Source: Seiridium cupressi
Taxonomy: Eukaryota > Ascomycota > Sordariomycetes > Amphisphaeriales > Sporocadaceae
DNA length: 64,000 bases
Assembly: GCA_036674765.1 (NCBI GenBank)
Contig: JARVKI010000052.1
Span: 247,092 to 311,091, forward strand
Reading direction: 5' to 3'
This document shows, piece by piece, positions 34,167 through 45,976 of the stretch. Position 1 is the first letter of the stretch. Every line of letters starts with the position of its first letter. The translations under genes and the position numbers were made by a program. The notes beneath the pieces are model-generated. The model was not told the DNA's origin. It did no database searches and saw nothing but the letters and a program-made list of their open reading frames with translations.

Positions 34167-37100
34167 TTAATCCAACCAATAGGGATTGAGCTTTTGCACA
34201 AAGTCTATATCAACGTTGACGAAGCCCTTCCACCAATCGATCTCACGGTACCAAGTTTGGTTTGGAGCGTGAAGGCCGTGATCATGCAGTACTTGAAGAG
34301 ATCTTCCTGGTCGACTCCTTTGATCAGGAGAACATCGCCGCGGTGTTCAACGTGATCGCCGAGTTTGTGCTGGTTTGTTTCTAGCCGCCTTCGAACAGAG
34401 TGAGAGATGCTCCACTCGCTGATGGGGGAATCCTTTGGAATGAAGAGCCATTGCCACGCACGTCCGACCAGGTCGAGAAAGCAGGACATCCGCCGACTAT
34501 TTGGCCCAATCATGAGAGGATAGAAGTGTGGCGCCGACCAAATGCGCAGGATCGCGAAGCGTGCTGATTTGTGTTTCACAGAATACTTGTTGGCGACATC
34601 CAAGAGATCAGGCCACATGCTCGGAGTGACAAACGTCATACCATGAAGCATTTTGGGTGGCTCCACAGCCTTGTCGCGATCCGCATAGCCAATGAAGAGA
34701 TCCAATTCATTCGGACGGTGCGGCTCCGTGTTTGCCTACGCAAAACCCGGGATGACGTCCGTTACGGGCTCCATGTATGCGGGTGCAATAACGCCCTGGG
34801 GGTACACTGGTGCTTGTTAGTACGTGCTGTCCTCATGACTCAAAGTGCGCTTACGTTTAGCAATGATCTGACGAGCCGCAATGCTCCGATCCATTGGATA
34901 GATATCGGTAAAATACTCCTTCCTATCCAGAATGTCTTGCCACTCTTTCCAGAACGACTTTGGACGGTACTTGAAGGTGGTTCGAGATCGACACTCTGGC
35001 AGGACTTGTGACCTGTCAGATTGTTTTAGCAACATGGAATCTCTGGATTTTCTGCCTTCCGCGAGACTGCGGTACTGCACACTTCCAGCTGCTGGAAGAA
35101 TGGTGCCAATCACGCAAACGTCCCAACGAGATCTTGTACGATAAAGGCGTGGAGCCAAGGAGCAAACCCATCCAGATTGTAGGCTTCGTAGTCTGCTCTG
35201 AGTTCCAAGAGCTCAAGTATAGATACAAGGTACCAAAACCACGACGTAGACCCAGTGGGATTATCATGAGCTTGCAATTTCGACAGAAACTCAGAGATCT
35301 CCGCGTACTTGTCCTGGCCGCCAGTTTCTGTATCGCACGCATGGAAGCTCTTTACAAAAGCTAATTCGCAAGATTAGCCTCTGGTGTTCTGAGGGAATTC
35401 ATAATCTTACCAAAACATCTCTTTCTCTCCATCAACTCTAGACGGTCAGAACTCTTGTACTTTGCCCGAATTGCTCCGAGGTGAGTGGGCTCGCCCTTCA
35501 TAAGCCCTCGTCTTTTCGGAAGCAATTCCTACGCTCCTCAAAAGTTTCTTCTTATCAGAGCCCATACCCTCCACCTGAATCATGCCGAGTGCATCAGCCC
35601 AGATGTTGGGAAGCTTCCATAAATTCGAAACGCCCTCTGGTAGCCGCTGATCCGATTTTTCACCGTCATCGGAATTGTCACCCAGAGAATACACATCAGA
35701 TTCATGGGGAGAATCGTCGTCCCCTAGGATCTCGTCGTCTTCCTCGTCTTCCCAGTGTATGTCATCATCATCTTCATAGAGATTGTACTCATTTTCCGGG
35801 TTGTCATTAGCTACGACGTCCCCAGATATGTAGGTTTTGAAGTTGGCGCAATAAACTGCATCCACGCAGGTGGTGAATCTGACATTTCAGAAATTGGATT
35901 GCTGATCTCCTTGAATAGCCAGCTCTTGGAGCCTTCCTTGTGGGGGAAGATGATCGCGTCTTCTGCGGCGTCGGCCGCTGAGTAAAACATGTGGGGAGAC
36001 ATTTTCGCCAAGTCGGCTTCCGAAGCTGGCATCATTTGCGGCCCTTTCGACAGGTCTCTGTAGAGAAGCTTGGTGTCGGAGCTCCAGAGTTCGTCCCAGA
36101 TACTCTCTTCACCGGCTTCCACTTGGTGGACTCTCTTGGTTATCGGTTCTCTAGCAATACTGCTCAACAATGGTTGCACTAACAAAGTTGGGATTAGCGA
36201 CTCGCTGCTCTAGCATGACTGGAGAACCACCGAGGGTTGCAACGCATGTTCCAAGAGCAGTAAGGCCCAGTGGGGATGTGCTTGCTTCCAGTACAGGCCA
36301 TGAAGGGCACGAGGTTACCACAGCGATTTACTTACTATGTTTATAAACATCACTGGGTTTTGTGAATTGCCAGGCATTTCGGAGCTCCTTGGAGGGCGTC
36401 AGTAAGTCATCAAACTAATGGGGCAAGCCACGCACCGATATAAGAAGATTGTAGGTATCAATCCTCTCTCGGCCGGGGGCGTAACCCCATAACCATACAT
36501 CGTAGTAGTCATCAAACCCGAACCGCCATCTTCTCAATCGATCGGCAACGGCAAAATACTCTGGTCCGATATTCAGTATGTCCTCGTACTCATTCTTGGA
36601 GGCTCGTCCCAGCCCCTGCTTGACCCGATAGGAGAACAGATGTTCTTCGTTAGGGCAGGTGAGAACTTTGCCTGTTTTGCCCTCACGGACCAAGACTAGC
36701 ATGTCGCCTGCTCTCATTAGACAGTACTGGAGGAAACGTGGGGTCACCGGACCGTTCCGCTTCATGTGTGCCACGATGATATTTCGTGTTTCCACAATGT
36801 CATGTTGACGACGTAGTGAGCTTCGAGCACCTACCTGCAAGTGCTTGCTCGTCCGGGCGGCACTAAAGTCTTGGAAGTATGGGAAGAAGCCCTCGATGAG
36901 TGTCGGCAAATAACAGCAATAGAAGCTGATGCTGCACATTGATGCCATACACCAGCGAGGAGCACGACTCACAAGTCCATGCAGCTGTTGCGTAAGTCGA
37001 TCATCTCCCCACGAGACCCAGTCAGGAGCAGGGAAAGATTGCCATATTGTCAACATATTGACCTCTGAGAACTCGTCCCAGTTCCTGCACAGCTGAATAG

Positions 37101-38941
37101 CATTTCGCAAATCGCAATCCTTTGTCATGATGGAGAACTGCAACCAACCGTCTTGAAACATGGATTTTTCACTTGAGTAGTTCCAGATACTCTTGCCGCA
37201 GAGGCGGATCTTTATTCTCTGCTGCTTCGCTTCTTTCTTCTTTTGACCTGGACCGAAGGCGGCAACCTTCTCAGCATGGGCTTGGATTTTTTTGCTTATA
37301 GTATTCTTTGCCCTGCAGGTGGCCGAAACGTCGCTCATGCCAGAGAATCTCTGCGAGTGATTCATCTTCTTCATCATTTGCAATGTCTTCGTTTTCGTCG
37401 AAGTCATCTCCACGAGAAAGATCGGCACAAGCGTCGCGAATATCCTGCAGGCTCGGCTGTTCGATTCGTAAGCACAAGTCACGTAGGTCAGACTCCGGAA
37501 CGTTTGATTCACGAAGGAACTCCTCTACACTGTTGGCCTCTAGCGCAGCTGGCAGCAGTGTTGCATGGGACAGAAGGAGTCGACAGGAAAGCAAGAGTTT
37601 TATCTCCTTGATGTCCTTGACTGCTGGCGATTTCGTCTTCTGGCATTGGTGGTACCCTGGCATAGGTCTCGACCGGGTTTTCGATAGCGCCAACGACCAT
37701 AGCACCCTATACATCGTCTAATTCTTGGCCACTCCCTCGGCAAGGCGTTTTCGCATTTCAGCTTCAATCTCGATATTGCCTTTGTTCGGCTCGGGACCTT
37801 CGTCGTCGTCGGGTTCTTCGCCAAGCATTACCCTGATTTTCTCTTGGCCTTGGGCCCGCTCAGCTGCAGGACCATTGTTGGCGTTGCTTTTCTTTGCTGT
37901 GGGACCACTGCAACTTTTAGCCTTTGGTTTCTTCTTTGGCTTCTTTGAGGATGAAGCCTCGGAGTTCACCGGCTGCCCCTGGGGTTGCGCAGTGTCTGAA
38001 GTCTCGTGGGATGTTGTTTCTGACTCCATCCAAAGAAAATGCCCAATCAGATCGATGTATTGACTTCGGCTGTCGTCGGCAAGGTCTTCAATCGGATCCC
38101 ACATCTCAGCATCTTCATCTGACCCAAAAGAAATAGACTGGCGTTCCCGATAGGCTGCTTCAAGGGTTGATTCCTGGCGGAGCTTGTCTTCTTTCTCGCG
38201 CTGCCTCTGTAATCGAACCTGAAGCTTCTTGAGGTGTCGCTTGAACATAGCAGTCTCAAGCTTGACTTTCTTGACCTCCTTTTCCCGGTTGGTTTCCTCT
38301 TCATTTTGAACCTGGCGAACCCAAGTGAGCCACTTCTCCTGTTCATACAAAACCTCAGCAGTCCGTTTATCAAGCCTCTCCAAGGCTCGAAGGACAATAT
38401 TGCGCCTACTCGACAGCTTATCCAGGTACGCCTAGTGGCCATAGTCCATCTGGAGAGGATAGAAGTGCTTGTGGTGGAGCTTCCGAGCGTCAACGACTTT
38501 TCCGAGAAGGACACATTCCTCGAAGAGATGGTCATGAATCTCTTGCAGTACTTTGACCTCAGTGATGGTTTCAAAGCAGTCGTTTGCGAGGGGCACCTTG
38601 GCCTCTTTGAGGTATACTGGCGCCTTATCGGGGAGATTATCTAATTTTGCATTTCTTCGCTTATATCCCAGATACCTACGGGTCAAACATGGTCAGCCTG
38701 CGATACTCTTGTCAGACAAGAGGCTGAGAGCAAAGTTCGTAGCATGTGAAGCTATTACTTACAGGCCCATAGCCTGCTTCTGATGAAGCTGGCAGAAGAG
38801 GCCATTCGTTGAAGTAGCAGGTTCGGTACACGGTTGGGAATCGGATAAGTTTATGGCCTACACGTCATCAGCTACCAAGGCTAGGTAGGCAGTGTAAGAT
38901 GATAGCTACAGACCTGACAAGCCGACGCTCGGAACAGCCAT
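34167..38941 (-). pseudogene. Decayed gene of a large fungal-specific protein family
   Basis: The start at 38941 (MAVPSVGLS), introns 38858-38913 and another beginning at 38762, and the end at 34167 (FVQKLNPYWLD then TAA) bracket long protein-like segments, but the reading frame is broken many times. After exon 2 (ending EAGYGP at 38763) no acceptor preserves the frame into TRRYLGYKRRNAKLD. TAG at 38432-38434 interrupts QMDYGH and AYLDKLSSRRN. Frames shift near 37718 (with another TAG, then VVGAIENPVETYARVPP), near 37630 (to KDIKEIKLLLSCR), near 37290 (to SKKIQAHAEKVAAFG), near 36175, and close to the C-terminus. Segments such as RFGFDDYYDVWLWGYAPGRE and an acidic low-complexity region are typical of a ~1,000-residue protein common in ascomycetes. 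Function unknown. The 5' end and some internal introns remain intact. Confidence 0.85.
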
Positions 38942-40840
38942 TTTATCAATCCCTACCGTACCGAAGTTCTGGTGCATTCAACGTCATCTCTAATTCTTCA
39001 GCAGGAGGGTGAATCCCAGGAACGAAGGTCAACGTCTTGAAACTTGAACAATCGATCTCTTCCCCGAACAAAGTTTGGATCTCCAGTAACCAGTTTACCG
39101 TTGACGCGAGACCACTTTTTCCAGCGCGTTTTGTGGAAGGATGTTCCAACAGGGTCTGGCAGATAACAGGGGGTGTTTGGCGTTTTGAACATTTTGCTTT
39201 TTCCAAAGTTGCAGATCAGAAACAATTCATACTGTTGACATGGAATTGCCGATATTGAAGGCCAGAAACCCTCGAATACAGTATGTCTCTGTATAAGTCA
39301 CATGAGATCAACCACGTGTGGGCCACTCTGTCACGGCGCAGTGCATAGCTATAGACAATGGATAGCGGTATGCCTGTCCGTCGGGTCCAATGGATGCTAC
39401 AATCACTTAACCACAATGTGGCGACTGCCGGCGGGGAAGGTCGAAGTTCGCTGGATCTCGGTGCAATGCTGTTAGTGGTACCCCGCCATTTTGGGCCGTC
39501 GTTTCAACGCTCAACCTGAGTAGACAGCAGACCTGATGAGCGAACTTCTTGATGTGATGATTCCATGACGAGACCCTAATTTTAGACTTTTTTTTTTTTT
39601 TTTTTGCCAGTTCATCTTTGCCGACCTAGTTCATCACAGCTTCACATGCTGCAGTCCAGCACCTCATCGTCTAGCGCCATCGCTTGTTTGTCTCTCGGCT
39701 CCTCGGGTTCATGCAGTCTGACCCCCGGTGTCTAGGGCCCGGAACCCAATTAAGTGCATGCTCGCCTTGCCCAAAGCTGCACGTCTGAGAGGCTTGGACG
39801 ATGAGTTGGCACTGCTGCATTGCATTGCAGGACCCTTCAAAGATTGGCATGATAGCAGCCAGTTAATTCCTGCCCAATGGCCTTTCCGCCTGTAACAAAT
39901 CACTACATTGTGCGCATTATTACGGCTTTTGGGAATCTGTGTCGTTCGCAGAATCCTCCCTGTCCCTGCTCCAATCTCTGGCGCAAGGGAACGACAGCAA
40001 TCACAGAAGCTGCCCCGACGCTCACTATCGCAAGATTGAACTGATAGCAGCTAGATCCCCTCTGGGAACATTCCGCCATATGCAGTTCCTGTTGTGTATT
40101 TTCAGGAACGGCCGTGCATAGGCCGCCAGATCCCGGAGGATTGGTGCCATGCGGCTTGCTACACATGTACTTTATATGATGTTACGCCGGCCGCAAGAAG
40201 TCGTTTCTGATATGAACATGGTAATGGGCATCGGACAAAGACAACTGCCTACCAACGTCCCTTACTAGCATCCCACTTCAGGCTCTTATCTGACATATGT
40301 CACCATATCGTGTTATTGAACATCGTGCCAACCTGGTGCCTCGCACAACAGGAGCCCAATTCTTCCGCATGCTTCGCAGCGTTGCAGCCCACTATATCCC
40401 CCACCACGGCGACGAATAGGAGTCACGACGAAATGCATGCACCTACCCTATCGTGAAGCATGCCCACACTACATCGCAGCGTAGGACAGTACACTACGGT
40501 TGTGGCATCATATTCCGCGGCGAATAATGTACCTTTTCCACCCTTTGACCGCCAGCCCTAGGTCCTCTCCTCGGACACACTTCTACCACTTGGGAAGGGT
40601 TTGCCGCAGCCCACACGAGACAGACTTGTTGCAAACATGCCGCCTCCACGGATCATCAGTCTTCCTCTGAACAGATGTAGGTTAAAATGGCTCTCCTCGC
40701 ACATTCCTCTCCGTCTTATGCATTTCCTTGGATTCCGTTTTCGTTCCTTGCTTTCATTATGCTTGTTGCTCCACATTCATCAGTCTATTCGTTTTTAATA
40801 CCCAAATAGCATCTACCCCCAGTCACAGTACCAGCTACCA
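38942..40840. other. Intergenic, with a long poly-T tract
   Basis: A run of about 18-19 T lies near 39586-39604. ORFs are short and unsupported. The last ~300 bp, rich in CT stretches, is probably the promoter and 5' leader of the gene at 40841. Confidence 0.45.
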
Positions 40841-41278
40841 ATGTATATCCCACAAGTCCGCAGCTTGCAGCCAGACCATGTTCGACCTCCACAGTGGACC
40901 ATCGGTCCGGGTCGTAACGCTAGTTATGGCTCTCTGAGGCAGGTCAACTTCCAGAACTCCTGGGCATATCTTGTACATGAGCTCGGTCAGCGCTTGAGTA
41001 TATTAGCCACTCGAAATGCTGCTCATGGCCCTCGGCCACAGAAAAGAACGACGTCTCACGATGTCGATACCACGATCGGAGTTGTCGTGGGCGTTTTGCT
41101 CGGTGTTTTTATCATTGCAAGCTGTCTATTCCTGTATTATTACCGCGGATCCATCCGTGTCAAGAAACGCAGAAGACAACGTCATCACCGCAAATCATCA
41201 AGTTCAAAGAGCTCCAAAGCTTCGGACGGTGGTGGATCAGCGTCAGCACCAGCACCAGCCGCTCCTCCGCCTGCGTAG
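40841..41278 (+). CDS. Small single-pass membrane protein
   Basis: Single exon, 145 aa. An amphipathic N-terminal half is followed by one hydrophobic helix (about residues 78-101, DTTIGVVVGVLLGVFII then SCLFLYYY), a highly basic stretch (RVKKRRRQRHHRKSS), a Ser/Lys run and an Ala/Pro tail. I recognise this as a type of small protein found widely in filamentous ascomycetes, with the DVDTTIG entry to the helix and the RRRQRHH exit, but no function is known. The positive-inside rule places the C-terminus in the cytoplasm. The start is the only ATG giving the full N-terminus. Confidence 0.75.
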   Translation: MYIPQVRSLQPDHVRPPQWTIGPGRNASYGSLRQVNFQNSWAYLVHELGQRLSILATRNAAHGPRPQKRTTSHDVDTTIGVVVGVLLGVFIIASCLFLYYYRGSIRVKKRRRQRHHRKSSSSKSSKASDGGGSASAPAPAAPPPA

Positions 41279-42366
41279 GTGGTAGCCTGCGAGGGCGACA
41301 ACGTTGTTCAACGACGCGAGATTTCTGTCATACTGAACCGGCAACGGCATGGCATGAGCCTCAAGCACGTGGCGCATGGGCGCTACTTTTGCATGGTTTC
41401 TATTGTGTGGCCTGTGTTACGATTTCTCTTTTGTTAGAGGGCATTATTGGTGTTAGTTTCTTTGGCTGTATGATATGACATCTCGGGACGCATTGGTCTC
41501 AAGGATTGTTGGCGTTTTTGGCATCAAATGCTGGAAGACAGGGGGCTATACGGCACATTCATTGGAAAATCTGCCGCGCTTTACGTATTCATTTCGAATG
41601 CCATTTGTTAGCATACACTACTCCGAATCGTGTCTCTCGCAATTAGCTTTTGCTCTCCATTCAATCAGTAGGAGCGCAAAACTTTCCTCCCGCTGAGTAT
41701 GCGGGAATCGTGGTTCTGTACTTTCTCTTCAGCATTGCTGCCCAACCGTCAATCCCTAGCAGATGCGGCCCTCCGCGAAGGAACCATAATCTACCGCTTG
41801 TGCGACTAGGTTTCTCCGCATTGCCAGCTCAACCCTCCGTAGGTGAGCCAATTGTGAACTCTCCGCCACCTAATCTCCAAAACCCCGTTACATGTCAATT
41901 AGGACGAATCGGTCGCTCTCCGAGAAGACCCACCATAATCCATAGTTATAGATCAACGGAACCGATAGCTATCGAGATTCGTCATGCAAGGTATCCTGGT
42001 ATCTGACCCAGTGCCATCCTGGAAACATATTCCGGTCTGCCTGAAGACTTTCAATGGCACATTAAACATGGTTCAGAAGGGGATGCAATAAGGAAACTCG
42101 CTCTTGTTTAATAGACTGCAGTCTACTTGATACGAATGATGCCACTTCAACGAGACTATTGAGCTCGCGTTCACGCTTTTTGAAGGATCGATATATTTCA
42201 TCACCAGAAAAGCGATCTACCTGTGTCAATATGTGGTTACAGGTATCTCATAAAGTAGAGGTGAGATTTGTGGTAACCATTACTAGCACACAGTACACTG
42301 TTTACCACTTATATTGTCTTATTCTACAATCTTTTTTCTTGCACAGGACTGAACTCGACTCTGCAT
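41279..42366. other. Convergent intergenic region, no supported gene
   Basis: It lies between two convergent genes. Open frames up to 118 codons (41650-42006) have no recognisable features. Confidence 0.45.
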
Positions 42367-42867
42367 CTAACTTGTCCCACCAGATGGTGAAGCCTTCTGC
42401 GCATCAAATCTTGCACGAATCATGGAATTCCATTGGTTGATCTCAAACGCATGATCGTTGAATTTCTTATTAAAGTCACCATTGGGCCCTATCTTGGCGT
42501 TGGCGAGATGTGTGTAAACAGTTGAGATGCCTGCAGTGATAGCCTCAACTCTGCCGCGAAGTTGGTCCAGGGCTTCGAACAGCTCTTCATCCTCGTCATT
42601 CGTTGCATGTATTCTGTTGAAAACACCTCGAAGCCGCTCAAAGGTTCGCGTCAGGTTCTTGGCTAAGTAATGGAAATCACTCTGGAGGTCATTTTTCAGA
42701 AGCCCCAGGTCGAGATCTGGTTCGTATAAGGAATCGGAGTCGTCAGAGCTATGAATACTCATTATATCGCTGTCGTCTTGGGCTGCATTGCTTGGGCGCT
42801 GTGTAGGGCGAGCGGAAACGCTGTGCGAAGTGTTATTAGGTAGTCCTGGGTTCGTAGTTGGTGACAT
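42367..42867 (-). CDS. Hypothetical acidic helical protein
   Basis: Single exon, 166 aa. The N-terminal third is disordered and Ser/Asn/Asp-rich (DIMSIHSSDDSDSLYEPD). The rest is helical with regular hydrophobic spacing (LLKNDLQSDFHYLAKNL, FERLRGVFNRIHATNDEDEE, LFEALDQLRGRVEAITAGIS, FEINQWNSMIRARFDAQ), compatible with a short coiled coil. There is no signal peptide or membrane segment. I do not recognise the family. The length, composition and clean start support a real gene, though a chance ORF cannot be excluded. Confidence 0.6.
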   Translation of the reverse strand: MSPTTNPGLPNNTSHSVSARPTQRPSNAAQDDSDIMSIHSSDDSDSLYEPDLDLGLLKNDLQSDFHYLAKNLTRTFERLRGVFNRIHATNDEDEELFEALDQLRGRVEAITAGISTVYTHLANAKIGPNGDFNKKFNDHAFEINQWNSMIRARFDAQKASPSGGTS

Positions 42868-44248
42868 TCTGTAGATCTTGATATCTAGGTTTGATGGTGT
42901 CTTTGCAATTGTTCAAAATGTCTTGCAAGTGAAAGGCGATAAAGTAAGAGGTTTCAAGGGATATCCAGTGGAATTTATACATGCTGCTGTAGTACTACTA
43001 AGAGTCCGTTTGTGAGCCTAAACAGCACAACAATACGTCCAATGTGATTTAAACTGGTATTGTCCCACGTCATACAATGGCGATTATTTGTACTTTACTT
43101 TGCCCAGGGGTGCCACGCGTGTCAAACATCTCTAATTACAAACAAGCAGCCTGCTTAACAGTATGTAATCTGTGTAACATTTCGGTATAATGATATGTTG
43201 ATGAAAGACAAATTCCATCGGAATCTCAACGAGGAGCAACTACCTCTTATAGCCAGACAATTGAGAGCATATTGTCACGGACTGGTTGCTGCCATCCAAT
43301 ATGGGTTATATTGGTGAAGATTATCAAGTTCAGGAGGTTGCGTTCTGCAAGCTCCCACCGATAGCTAGTGCCACTAGCCACACCATGGTGTGGCTGGTTG
43401 TGACTGCTGCAGCTGCTGCCACAACTGAAGACCAGGACCGTCACAAATATTATTTTTTTCAGATACAAATAACATCACATACGACCATAGGTCCTAGAGA
43501 ACTCGGCATCCCGTCCGCTCTGCCCTAGATAAACTGGGAACCGCTGGATTAGTACTCAGGTCGGTGACGACTGGGGAATCCCCGGTGTTGTATGTTTTTA
43601 ACCTTTTGCTTTGTTTTACTTCTCGCCAATCTATGATTATATATATACAATAGTGACAGTATCAAATGTCGGTTTGCCGCCATTGACGCGCAAGTTCTGG
43701 TCGTGAAAGAGCATGTTTTCAACCAGGCCCATTGGCCTTGACTCCACGGTTGCGATAAACTCAAAAATCAGCCAGACGGCAATGGCAGCAATGAAAAAGC
43801 ATGAAGCTTTATGGTGTTCGTCAGCTGCTGCGGTGTCTTGGATTGTTCGATAACCTGGCCAATTGTACCTTCGGGCAGAACATTCTACACGTCTTTCGCA
43901 TTCCTATTCAAGTGTATAAGTGCCGCTGAGATGGCTCTCACGAGATAAAAGAACGGGAGCACTGCGACCTCCGACAGTTTAGCGCTAATGAGATTCGAAT
44001 TCAACGTAATACTTATCCATGCCGTTACAAGCAGTTCACCGTAACCATTTTCATGGGGTAGTGCTGCAGGCTCCGAGTGAACCTATGAAAATTTACTCAA
44101 CGTAGGAGATGCCTATGTATAAATCTGGTGCCGTATCCTATTTCCTCACCCCAAGCAACCAAGTCCAGCCCTTGCAAACTTCCAACCCAAAGTTCTTTCT
44201 GCGCAAAACTTCAACCCACCGCTCCTGCAACTTGCACATCATTCCAGC
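42868..44248. other. Intergenic, nothing recognised
   Basis: A relatively AT-rich 1.4 kb. The segment just before 44248 has a TATA-like tatgtataaat near 44113-44123 and a C/A-rich leader, consistent with the promoter of the small secreted protein. Confidence 0.45.
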
Positions 44249-44824
44249 ATGTACGCTCACAAGGTTCTCATGGGTATCGCCCTAGTACTCGGCGCAGTCC
44301 AGGCCCTCCCTACCCAGCCCAAGGTGCAGGCTGCAACCACCAGTCACTGGATCCAGCTGGTTAAGCTCTATCGAGTCCCTGATTTCCGCGACGAGATCTT
44401 TGACTTCCGAGCCCGGATTGGGGAGTGCAGTAAGTTGTTTGCATGTCTTGCTCACGTCTCGACTATACCTGTGTTTGCGGATCGATCGACTGACATGGCT
44501 GCTTTTCGATAGTGAACCTGCCTTCAGGAATGGACGACGCGATCGAATCTTTCGATGTTGGCAGCGGCACCAGACAGTGCTACTTCTACAAGTAAGTCTA
44601 CCTATTAATTGCAATACAACACGCCTCCATTCCTGGTTGTTCAATTTATAACTTCCATCTATAACTTCCATCGCGAGTGTCGAACCACGCCTTAGCCTAT
44701 ACGAAGCTAATATTGGGGTAGTGACAAGGATTGTAAGGGTGCTTATCTGAAGCTCGGTGGGAAGCAGCCCCGGCTGCCCGAAGGCCATGGTCATAGCATC
44801 ACTTCCATCAAGTGTCCCCAGTAG
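44249..44824 (+). CDS. Small secreted cysteine-containing protein (effector-like)
   Basis: Exons 44249-44429, 44513-44591 and 44722-44824 give 120 aa. The signal peptide is MYAHKVLMGIALVLGAVQALP. The mature ~100 residues contain four cysteines (GEC, RQCYF, DKDCKG, IKCPQ), enough for two disulphides. The segment SFDVGSGTRQCYFYNDK then DCKGAYLKLGG and HSITSIKC resembles the Greek-key pattern of small beta/gamma-crystallin-like fungal secreted proteins, but that is only an impression. The second intron (130 nt) contains a tandem repeat of TATAACTTCCATC. Small secreted cysteine proteins act as effectors, antimicrobials or surface proteins; the role here is unknown. Confidence 0.8.
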
Positions 44825-45976
44825 ATCACGCAATAGGTAGTCGAGCAGAAGGCCCAGATACTCTCAAGCAGCTGGCACGTCATGATCTTGAATCATGCTT
44901 CAAATCAATGTCACTATGTATAATGGACGGATGTGATGCTGGTAGGATTTCGACTGCTGGCTACCACGGACATGCAGATAGATAGTCCCACTCATATGCT
45001 AGAATACAATGTTGAATCCTCCATAAACCAAACCGTTGCAACTTGTCGTTCGTGCTCTCTGTTTTACCCGTTCTATCTAGCGCACCAGGATAGGACATAA
45101 TGCTCATATATATGATTGACATCTTAATATATACGATGCCGGACGTGTCACATACAGTTTTAGCTGAGAACACAACGGTTTTTTCGGCATCCGCTTGTAC
45201 TTGTCTCCATCTATTTCCCCAGGAGTATTACCCATCCGGGTAACATGGTGGTGCTTTCTTGTTCTTGGCAAGGGTTTTGAAGGCCTCACTGAGAGTTTGC
45301 CGCCAAAGATAGTAGAATCCCAAGGGAATTCGAAATACCTATTGAACTGTCTCAGCTGTATAGTCCCAAAAGTGTCCACCAGTAGTATTAGTTCATCATC
45401 AGGGGATTCCGCGCAGAAAACGGGGCAGCACATCGAGCCGCTAGAGCTTGGGCGTATCACCCAGCGTGGTCATTATCATGATTCACAATTGAGGCAGGTT
45501 CATAGTATTAGTATACGGTTGGCAGACTGGCCCGACGGTCGTCCTGGAGGCGCTTAGGATTGCGGTGTTGGAACGGGAAGATGTGGCAGCAGCCAGTTAT
45601 GCATTGAAATGCTAGTGTTTTTTTGGCTCCAGCTAGCTAGATCATGCGGCATCAAGGTACCAAAATGCTGGCTTGGGGGATTGGAAGGGTTGCTCTGCAA
45701 CTTTGTTAAATACGTGTTTTTCTGGATTGGCATCGCGAAATGATTGGCTCATACTCGCAGAATAGACAGGGATTCTGTGGGGGGATTGCCAGGAAATATA
45801 TTCATACATGACGTTCATTTATGAAGTAATAGACGATTTATGGCATCGAGTGCTTTACTCATTGCCCAAAATATGTGATGCCAATCCGGCATGTCTATCG
45901 AGGTGCTGATTGCCCTATTCACATTATGATCAACCTTCTGCACCGAAACTCCTGTAAATGCTACCAGTTACGCCAT
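44825..45976. other. Intergenic, no supported gene
   Basis: Two overlapping opposite-strand frames of about 118-120 codons (45104-45460 minus, 45195-45557 plus) show no family features. Otherwise this is the 3' flank of the small secreted protein and of rad5. Confidence 0.45.

Noticed and set aside
34167..38941. Several separate hypothetical genes across the relic
   Set aside because: The pieces follow one another in the order of a single large protein, with matching flanking residues across each break, so one decayed gene is the better reading.
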